Of a stretch of DNA of 18,179 bases, positions 13,328 through 18,179 are shown piece after piece. Source of the stretch: CAZWFW01 sp964633445. Its GTDB lineage: Archaea; Undinarchaeota; CAZWFW01. The notes beneath the pieces were generated by a model, which was not told the origin of the DNA, made no database searches, and worked only from the letters and a program-made list of their open reading frames with translations. The stretch spans positions 1-18,179 of the forward strand of contig CAZWFW010000020.1 in the NCBI GenBank assembly GCA_964633445.1. The letters are read 5' to 3'. The position numbers were made by a program, and so were the translations under genes. The first letter of the stretch is position 1. Each line of letters opens with the position of its first letter.

Positions 13328-13744
13328 ATGGACAGGGTAGATAAGGAAATAGTGGAGATGCTAAGAGAAAACTCGCGGATACCCTTCGTAGAGATTGCTA
13401 GAAAGCTTAATATACCAGAATCATCTGTTAGATACAGAATTAAGAATCTAATAAGTAGAGGGGTGATAAAAAGATTCACCGTAGAGCTTGGTAAGGACGG
13501 TACCATAGAAGCCCTAACTCTCATAAAGGTACATCCACAGACAGATATAGAAGAGCTGTGCAAGGAAATCCTGAAAAAAGATTGCGTTTGCGAGGTTTAT
13601 GAGATCTCGGGGGCTTTTGATATCGCGTTACTTCTTTGTGCCAGCGATATGAAGAATATAAATGATACGGTTAATCAGATAAGATCTCTGGAAAGAGTTA
13701 AAGAAACTATAACACATTTCGTTATGAAGAAGCATGAGAAGTAA
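13328..13744 (+). CDS. lysM: Lrp/AsnC-family transcription regulator (LysM-like)
   Basis: 138 residues. The N-terminal winged helix-turn-helix (DKEIVEMLRENSRIPFVEIARKLNIPESSVRYRIKNLISRGVIKRF, about 5-49) is followed by an AsnC/RAM ligand-binding domain (about 60-132) with CEVYEISGAFDIALLLCASD. Such proteins form dimers or octamers and respond to amino acids. In Sulfolobus the LysM member regulates the lys cluster and responds to lysine, and the same context holds here. The start is ATG 13328 with AGGAGG 7-12 nt upstream; an ATG 32 codons earlier would run through the promoter. Likely autoregulated through the palindrome at 13245-13273. Confidence 0.88.
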   Translation: MDRVDKEIVEMLRENSRIPFVEIARKLNIPESSVRYRIKNLISRGVIKRFTVELGKDGTIEALTLIKVHPQTDIEELCKEILKKDCVCEVYEISGAFDIALLLCASDMKNINDTVNQIRSLERVKETITHFVMKKHEK

Positions 13745-13755
13745 AACTATTTTAC
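13741..13755. promoter_or_regulatory. Inverted repeat GTAAAA-N3-TTTTAC at the lysM/lysX junction
   Basis: A perfect 6-bp inverted repeat with 3-nt spacer begins at the lysM stop codon. Its left part GTAAAACT recurs in the lysM leader at 13288-13295, and its right flank TTTTACGAA is the reverse complement of TTCGTAAAA there. It may be a regulator site or a weak terminator before lysX. Confidence 0.35.
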
Positions 13756-13774
13756 GAACCATAGCTCTAAGGAC

Positions 13775-13831
13775 ATGTTGAAGAATGCTTACTCCTTGCC
13801 ACAAAATGATGATTGGAGGTGTTTAAGATGA
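13775..13831 (+). CDS. Candidate 18-codon ORF coupled to lysX
   Basis: ATG 13775 opens an 18-residue frame, MLKNAYSLPQNDDWRCLR, which ends at TGA 13829-13831, overlapping the lysX ATG in the same ATGA arrangement used by other junctions of this operon. AAGGA precedes the ATG but very closely. It is not rich in lysine, so a classical attenuator is unlikely. A chance open frame of this length is quite possible. Confidence 0.25.
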   Translation: MLKNAYSLPQNDDWRCLR

Positions 13832-14691
13832 AAATAGGTTTAATATTCGATTACCTTCGTTTGGACGAAAAACTTCTGCTGAGAGCAGCTAAGGAGAATA
13901 ACGTTAAGGTATGCACCATAAATGCGAGAAATATTGTACTAAATATTTCTAAATTTGACAAACTTAAGGATGTAGAGGAATGCGATGTGTATTTGGTGAG
14001 ATGTGTTGGAACCCTTACTGGGTTATACGTTACCCGCATCTTCGAGGAACAAGGCTTATTTGTTATTAACTCATACAATACCTCCCTAAATTGTATTGAC
14101 AAGATAAACTGCACATTGTTGCTTGCTAAAAATAATATTCCAGTTCCGAAAACCTTTGTAGCTTTTGATGAGGATTCGAGCATAAAGGCATTTGAAAGGA
14201 TGGGCTTTCCCTCAATACTAAAACCTGTAATAGGTAGTTGGTCAAGACTCGTTGCAAAGATAAACGATATTGACGCTGCCCGATCCATCGTTGAAGACAG
14301 AAAGTATATGGGATCTTGGTACAAGATATTCTACATTCAGGAGTTTGTAAATAAGCCAGATAGAGATATAAGGGTAACAGTCATTGGAGATAACGCTCTG
14401 TGTGCTGTTTATAGGATAAACGAGAATCATTGGTGCACAAATACAGCAAGGGGAGGTAGGGTAGAAATATGCGAGATGGATGAGAAATTAAGAGAATTAA
14501 GCCTAAAAGCAGCCGAAGCTGTGGGCGGTGGGATTCTTGGAGTAGATGCAATGGAAGTTAAAAATAAAGACTATGGTTACGTTATTCACGAAATAAACCA
14601 TTCCCCAGAATTTAAAAACATACAAAGGGTAACTAAAATCGATGTTGCTGGTGAAATAATAAAATACCTGAGAGAGGTTATCAAAAAATGA
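13828..14691 (+). CDS. lysX: LysW-alpha-aminoadipate ligase (ATP-grasp)
   Basis: Joins alpha-aminoadipate to the C-terminal glutamate of LysW through ATP-driven acyl phosphate chemistry. 288 residues with a RimK-like ATP-grasp fold: N-terminal MKIGLIFDYLRLDEKLL, NSYNTSLNCIDK (81-92), ILKPVIGSWSRL (130-141), QEFVNKPDRDIRVTVIGD, and HEINHSPEFKN near the C-terminus with metal-binding Glu/Asn. The start is ATG 13828, with GGAGGTG 7 nt upstream; a TTG five codons earlier falls in that site. The related ArgX uses glutamate for arginine, and some archaea have one bifunctional enzyme. I cannot settle specificity by eye; homocitrate synthase nearby favours lysine. Confidence 0.9.
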   Translation: MKIGLIFDYLRLDEKLLLRAAKENNVKVCTINARNIVLNISKFDKLKDVEECDVYLVRCVGTLTGLYVTRIFEEQGLFVINSYNTSLNCIDKINCTLLLAKNNIPVPKTFVAFDEDSSIKAFERMGFPSILKPVIGSWSRLVAKINDIDAARSIVEDRKYMGSWYKIFYIQEFVNKPDRDIRVTVIGDNALCAVYRINENHWCTNTARGGRVEICEMDEKLRELSLKAAEAVGGGILGVDAMEVKNKDYGYVIHEINHSPEFKNIQRVTKIDVAGEIIKYLREVIKK

Positions 14692-15713
14692 TATATGCTG
14701 GAGTAATCGGAGGTTCTGGTTACACTGGTAATGAGCTACTGAGATTGCTTACTACGCATCCAAAAGTTGAAGTGAAATGGGTATGCTCAAGGAGTTATGC
14801 TGGTAGGAAAGTATCGGACATACATCCGAATCTGAGAGGTTTTATTGACATAAGGTTTGTCGAGTTTAAGAAAGATATCGCTAATGATGTCGATATAGTT
14901 TTTCTATGCCTCCCTCACACAGTTTCCATGAATTACGTTAAAGATATTTTTGAAAGGGTGAAGATAGTGGATTTAAGCGCAGATTTCAGATTAAAAAACC
15001 ATTCGCTATACGAGAAATATTATACTAAGCACATATGTCCAGAACTTATTAAAAATGCTGTGTATGGTTTACCCGAAATACATAGAAATGAGATAGAAAA
15101 TTCAAGTTTGGTAGCTAATCCAGGATGTAACGCTACAGCATGCATTCTTGCTCTATACCCACTTAAGGAAATTTTCGATAGGAGTACAAAGATAATTGTT
15201 GATATAAAGGAAGGATCCTCGGCAAGCGGTAGAAAAGCAAGCCTATCTAGCATACATGCAGAAAGAAGCAGCACGGTAAGAGTTTACAAGCCTAAGGGTC
15301 ATAGACACGTAGCAGAAATAGTGCAGGAAACAGGTTTTAAGAATATAGCAATGAGCGCTCATGCGGTTGACATGCCTAGAGGAGTATTTGCTACGATATA
15401 CATAGAAGCTGAATGCACAGTATCTGAAAAAGATTTATGGAAGGTTTTCAGAAAATACTACAAGGACGAGCCCTTTGTTAGAATAGTTAAAAGAAGGAAT
15501 CCTCCATATAACCTGCCTGACATAAAAGGTGTTGCGTATTCGAACTTTTGTGATATAGGTTTTGTTGTGGATGAGGAATGCTCTAGAGTAATAATATTTT
15601 CTGCTTTAGATAATTTAATTAAAGGATCCGCAGGACAGGCGATTCAAAATATGAATGTAATGTTTGGTTTTGATGAAACAACAGGTCTAAAATTCCCTGG
15701 ATTTTTGGTATGA
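14688..15713 (+). CDS. lysY: LysW-aminoadipyl-phosphate reductase
   Basis: NADPH-dependent reductase that turns LysW-bound aminoadipyl phosphate into the semialdehyde; homologous to ArgC. 341 residues. Motifs: Rossmann GVIGGSGYTGNELL (6-18), LPHTVS, DLSADFRL, catalytic Cys147 in NPGCNATA, KEGSSASGRKASLSSIHAER, and HRHVAEI with conserved His. The C-terminal LDNLIKGSAGQAIQNMN is the usual ArgC/LysY signature. It overlaps lysX and lysZ by ATGA at both ends, so it is translationally coupled. It could also serve the arginine branch. Confidence 0.93.
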   Translation: MIYAGVIGGSGYTGNELLRLLTTHPKVEVKWVCSRSYAGRKVSDIHPNLRGFIDIRFVEFKKDIANDVDIVFLCLPHTVSMNYVKDIFERVKIVDLSADFRLKNHSLYEKYYTKHICPELIKNAVYGLPEIHRNEIENSSLVANPGCNATACILALYPLKEIFDRSTKIIVDIKEGSSASGRKASLSSIHAERSSTVRVYKPKGHRHVAEIVQETGFKNIAMSAHAVDMPRGVFATIYIEAECTVSEKDLWKVFRKYYKDEPFVRIVKRRNPPYNLPDIKGVAYSNFCDIGFVVDEECSRVIIFSALDNLIKGSAGQAIQNMNVMFGFDETTGLKFPGFLV

Positions 15714-16474
15714 GCGCTATTGTGATAAAAATAGGGGGGAGCGTACTGGAAAATCTTAAAAATATAGTTAAGGATATGCCAGAGGGAGATGCAATTGTTG
15801 TGCATGGAGGGGCTAGGGAAGTAACTATACTTGCAGAATCCTTAGGCATAAAGCAACGATTCATAATTTCACCCTCTGGCGTGAGAAGTAGGTATACTGA
15901 TAAGAAAACTATGGAAATCTTTCAGATGGTTACTGCTGGAAAAATAAATAAGGAAATCGTGAGATTGCTTGAAAAAAATGGCAGACCTGCTATAGGTTTA
16001 TGCGGATTAGATTTTCATCTTATCAGGGCTAAAAGAAAGGATAAGATAATAGCTTTAGTTAAAGGGAGAAAAATTCTTATAGATGGGGGGTACACGGGGA
16101 AAATAACTGACGTAAATACTAAATTCTTGAACGGGATCATTGCTAAGGGGATAACCCCAGTTATAGCGCCAGTTGCCATAAGCGAGCATTATGAGCCATT
16201 AAATGTTGATGCAGATTCAGTAGCTATAAATATAGCAAATGCCATGAATTGCAGGCAGGCTATTTTCCTCACAGACGTTAACGGTGTGCTTGATGAAAAT
16301 AAAAAAACAATAAGGGAAATAAAGTTGGCTGAAATAAGTAAGCTTAAGGTAGGACAAGGTATGAAGAGGAAGCTTCTTGAAATAAGTAAATCCCATCTAG
16401 AGGAGGTCAAAATATTAAATGGATTGAGAAAAAATCCATTTTCCGATCCCGTAGGCACAATCATTAGGAGGTGA
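15710..16474 (+). CDS. lysZ: LysW-aminoadipate kinase
   Basis: Amino-acid kinase (ArgB family) that phosphorylates the side-chain carboxylate of LysW-bound aminoadipate. 254 residues. Motifs: KIGGSVLENL (7-16), VVHGGARE (30-37), SPSGVRSRYTDKKTMEIFQMVTAGKINKEIV, GLCGLDFHLI, DGGYTGKI, LNVDADSVAINIANAM and C-terminal GQGMKRKLL. The TDKKTMEIFQM segment contacts the substrate and is typical of carrier-protein kinases rather than free N-acetylglutamate kinases. It overlaps lysY (ATGA), and its stop lies inside the strong Shine-Dalgarno sequence for lysJ. Confidence 0.92.
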   Translation: MSAIVIKIGGSVLENLKNIVKDMPEGDAIVVHGGAREVTILAESLGIKQRFIISPSGVRSRYTDKKTMEIFQMVTAGKINKEIVRLLEKNGRPAIGLCGLDFHLIRAKRKDKIIALVKGRKILIDGGYTGKITDVNTKFLNGIIAKGITPVIAPVAISEHYEPLNVDADSVAINIANAMNCRQAIFLTDVNGVLDENKKTIREIKLAEISKLKVGQGMKRKLLEISKSHLEEVKILNGLRKNPFSDPVGTIIRR

Positions 16475-16475
16475 T
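16466..16475 (+). promoter_or_regulatory. Full-length Shine-Dalgarno sequence deciding the lysJ start
   Basis: AGGAGGTGAT is complementary to the whole conserved 3' end of 16S rRNA. It contains the lysZ stop codon (16472-16474). An in-frame GTG at 16471 lies inside it and so is an unlikely start; TTG 16480 stands at the normal distance. Confidence 0.75.
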
Positions 16476-16479
16476 ATTC

Positions 16480-17652
16480 TTGGATGCAGAATCATTGATC
16501 ATGGAGATTGAGAATACATTTTCCTCGGGTGTTTATAAAAAAAGGCCTATAGTTATTGTGAAGGGAAAAGGGTGTAGGGTTTGGGATATTAACGGTAAAG
16601 AATACATTGATTGTGTTGCTGGAATAGGAACGGCGATTCTTGGACATTGTAATGACTATGTTATCAACGAGGTAAAAAATCAAGTTAATAAGCTTATTGT
16701 TTGCCCAGAAATTTTCTACAATGATGTTAGAGCAGAATTTTTAAAAATTCTTTCAAAAGTTTCCCCTTTCGGTTCCAAAACAAAGGTGTTTCTTTCCAAC
16801 AGCGGAGCGGAAGCTGTTGAGTGTGCAATAAAAATAGCGAGAAAGTTTACGGGAAAGCCTGAAATAATTGCTATGAAAAAGGCATTTCACGGAAGAACTT
16901 TAGGAGCTTTGTCTGCTACTTGGAATCCTAAATACAGAAAACCATTTGAACCCCTGGTCCCCCACTTCAAGCATGTAAATTTTAACGATATTAATAGCTT
17001 GGAAAAGGCCATTAGCGAAAATACGGCTGCCGTAATTCTAGAAACTATTCAGGGGGAAGGGGGTGTAAATGTTTCTAAAGACGAGTTTATCAAAGGTACT
17101 TGGGAGCTATGCAGGGAGAATGATATTTTACTTATTTTAGATGAGATACAAACTGGGTTGGGAAGAACCGGTAAACTTTTTGCCTTTGAGCATTATGGAA
17201 TAAAACCTGATGTGGTGTGCTTAGGAAAAGGTCTAGGAAACGGTGTTCCAGTATCATGCACTATTGCCAAAGCAGAAATTTTTGAATCTTTGAGCAGAGG
17301 AGAGCACGGATCCACATTTGGAGGAAATCCTTTAGTATGCGCGGCAGCTAAGGCTACCCTAGAATATCTCATAGAGAATAAGTTATGGAAGAATGCTGAG
17401 AGAGTTGGTGGATTTATGATGGGGGAGTTTGAATCAATAGGAAGCGGAATTATAAGAGAGGTGAGAGGAAAAGGACTAATGATAGGAATAGAAGTTAAAT
17501 ATCCAGCAGGAAAGTATGTGCTTGATGCTATGAATAAAGGGATTCTAATACATATAGCCGGGATTAATGTCATAAGACTTTTACCTCCCCTCATAATAAC
17601 ACAGGAGGAAGCCAGTAAAGTTATAAATACTCTCAAGGAGGTTCTAAAATGA
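16480..17652 (+). CDS. lysJ: LysW-aminoadipate-semialdehyde aminotransferase (class III PLP)
   Basis: Transfers an amino group from glutamate to LysW-bound semialdehyde, giving LysW-lysine; homologous to ArgD. 390 residues from TTG 16480. Motifs: SGVYKKRPIVIVKGKG, DCVAGIGTAILGH, FLSNSGAEAVECAIKIAR, AFHGRTLGALSAT, LILDEIQTGLGRTG with the PLP-binding Asp at about 221, and LGKGLGNGVP with the Schiff-base Lys at about 250. Start alternatives are GTG 16471 (inside the Shine-Dalgarno sequence) and ATG 16501 (seven codons later). It overlaps the amidotransferase gene by ATGA. Like other family members it may also act in arginine synthesis. Confidence 0.92.
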   Translation: MDAESLIMEIENTFSSGVYKKRPIVIVKGKGCRVWDINGKEYIDCVAGIGTAILGHCNDYVINEVKNQVNKLIVCPEIFYNDVRAEFLKILSKVSPFGSKTKVFLSNSGAEAVECAIKIARKFTGKPEIIAMKKAFHGRTLGALSATWNPKYRKPFEPLVPHFKHVNFNDINSLEKAISENTAAVILETIQGEGGVNVSKDEFIKGTWELCRENDILLILDEIQTGLGRTGKLFAFEHYGIKPDVVCLGKGLGNGVPVSCTIAKAEIFESLSRGEHGSTFGGNPLVCAAAKATLEYLIENKLWKNAERVGGFMMGEFESIGSGIIREVRGKGLMIGIEVKYPAGKYVLDAMNKGILIHIAGINVIRLLPPLIITQEEASKVINTLKEVLK

Positions 17653-18179
17653 CGAAATTTGCTCTGATAGTGCACAAAAGCGAATATTTGAATAGGCTTA
17701 TAAATTTCCTTAACGGTCTAGGTGTTGATTATAAAGCATTGGAACCCTGCTCTGATATTTCAAAGTATGATGCAGTAATAGCATCCGGCGGAAAAATACC
17801 ACTAAGTAGAAAGGAGGAAATAATAGAATGGTATAGGGATGAAGTATTTAGCGAAAGCATGCCATTCCTTGGTATTTGTTTGGGTTTTAGAATATTGGGG
17901 TATTACTATGGGGCTAAATTCGCTTTATTAAAAGAGAAAGGGATAAAAGAAATCGAGTTTTTTAGAGAATATCCCTTAGCACCAAATGTTAAGAGGCTTA
18001 CGGTTTATCAGGATCATGATTTTTCTCTCATAAAATTGGGTAGTAGCATAGTAAACTACGCTAGAAGCGATAAATGCGATGTGCAAGCAATTAAAATAAA
18101 GGGTAAGGAGCAATATGGTGTGCAATTTCATCCAGAGGTAGAGGGGGGTATTGTGTTAGAAAATTTTGTTAAGTTGTGC
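17649..18179 (+). CDS. Class I glutamine amidotransferase, GuaA-like subunit (3' end outside window)
   Basis: 177 codons are visible, open to the window edge. A class I glutaminase domain: IASGGK at 44-49, nucleophile elbow LGICLGFRIL with Cys77, and catalytic His161/Glu163 in YGVQFHPEVEGG. The triad is complete, so it should release ammonia from glutamine. The sequence and length resemble the separate GMP-synthase amidotransferase subunit of archaea (GuaAa), and VKLC at the edge is close to the usual end. The SGGP motif is SGGK here and the GHQ motif is GFR, both deviations. AAGGAGG precedes the ATG, which overlaps the lysJ stop. No lysine step needs free ammonia, so it may be a passenger or have another partner. 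Confidence 0.75.
   Translation, partial: MTKFALIVHKSEYLNRLINFLNGLGVDYKALEPCSDISKYDAVIASGGKIPLSRKEEIIEWYRDEVFSESMPFLGICLGFRILGYYYGAKFALLKEKGIKEIEFFREYPLAPNVKRLTVYQDHDFSLIKLGSSIVNYARSDKCDVQAIKIKGKEQYGVQFHPEVEGGIVLENFVKLC

Noticed and set aside
1..18179. CRISPR array, restriction-modification, toxin-antitoxin or prophage genes
   Set aside because: I saw no regularly spaced direct repeats and no proteins with such signatures; apart from the IS-like relic the window is housekeeping and surface genes.

Overview
The window is a stretch of an AT-rich archaeal chromosome. Archaeal markers are: replication factor C large subunit, archaeal-type riboflavin synthase (RibC), RNase P protein Rpp29, aIF1/SUI1, class III-like pilins with ISP/LSP N-termini, a LysW carrier-protein amino-acid pathway, a tRNA without encoded CCA, and several genes whose start codon lies about 25 nt from a TATA-like box (leaderless). 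The tRNA stems are almost wholly G:C although the surroundings are AT-rich, which hints at a thermophile. I cannot fix the lineage from this sequence.

Layout. 1-233: the 3' end of a cysteine-rich, probably exported protein. 243-354: an inverted repeat, then tRNA-Pro(CGG) on the minus strand. 386-955: a DUF457/YdjM-like membrane protein. 956-1281: no intact gene; it holds what looks like the decayed 3' end of an IS200/IS605 element (TnpB C-terminus plus structured right end). 1282-3205: rfcL and pyrF, overlapping, plus strand. 3254-9284: one minus-strand convoy of 14 genes, most overlapping or separated by a few bases. Read 5' to 3' it runs L22, S3, L29, SUI1, Rpp29, five pilin-like membrane proteins, a DUF2148 protein, RibC, RibH and a small two-helix membrane protein. 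9370-11772: ValRS, divergent from L22. 11754-13194: homocitrate synthase and lysW (minus). 13328-18179: lysM (Lrp-type regulator), lysX, lysY, lysZ, lysJ and a class I glutamine amidotransferase that runs off the window (plus).

How the genes work together. Homocitrate synthase opens the alpha-aminoadipate route to lysine. LysX attaches aminoadipate to the C-terminal glutamate of LysW, then LysZ phosphorylates, LysY reduces and LysJ transaminates the carrier-bound intermediate. The homoaconitase, homoisocitrate dehydrogenase and LysK hydrolase are not in the window. lysW and lysM diverge from a perfect 29-bp palindrome whose arms each carry a TATA box, the best regulatory site here. RibC and RibH, two members of one fold family, make lumazine and riboflavin.

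Points most worth a second look: the ~100-bp out-of-frame overlap of the S3 and L29 genes; the ribosomal block that breaks off after Rpp29 and continues into surface-pilin genes; the TnpB/omega-RNA-like relic; the lys palindrome and a shared GTAAAACT motif; an 18-codon ORF coupled to lysX; and the amidotransferase at the end of the lysine operon. I did not find a clearly new multi-gene system.
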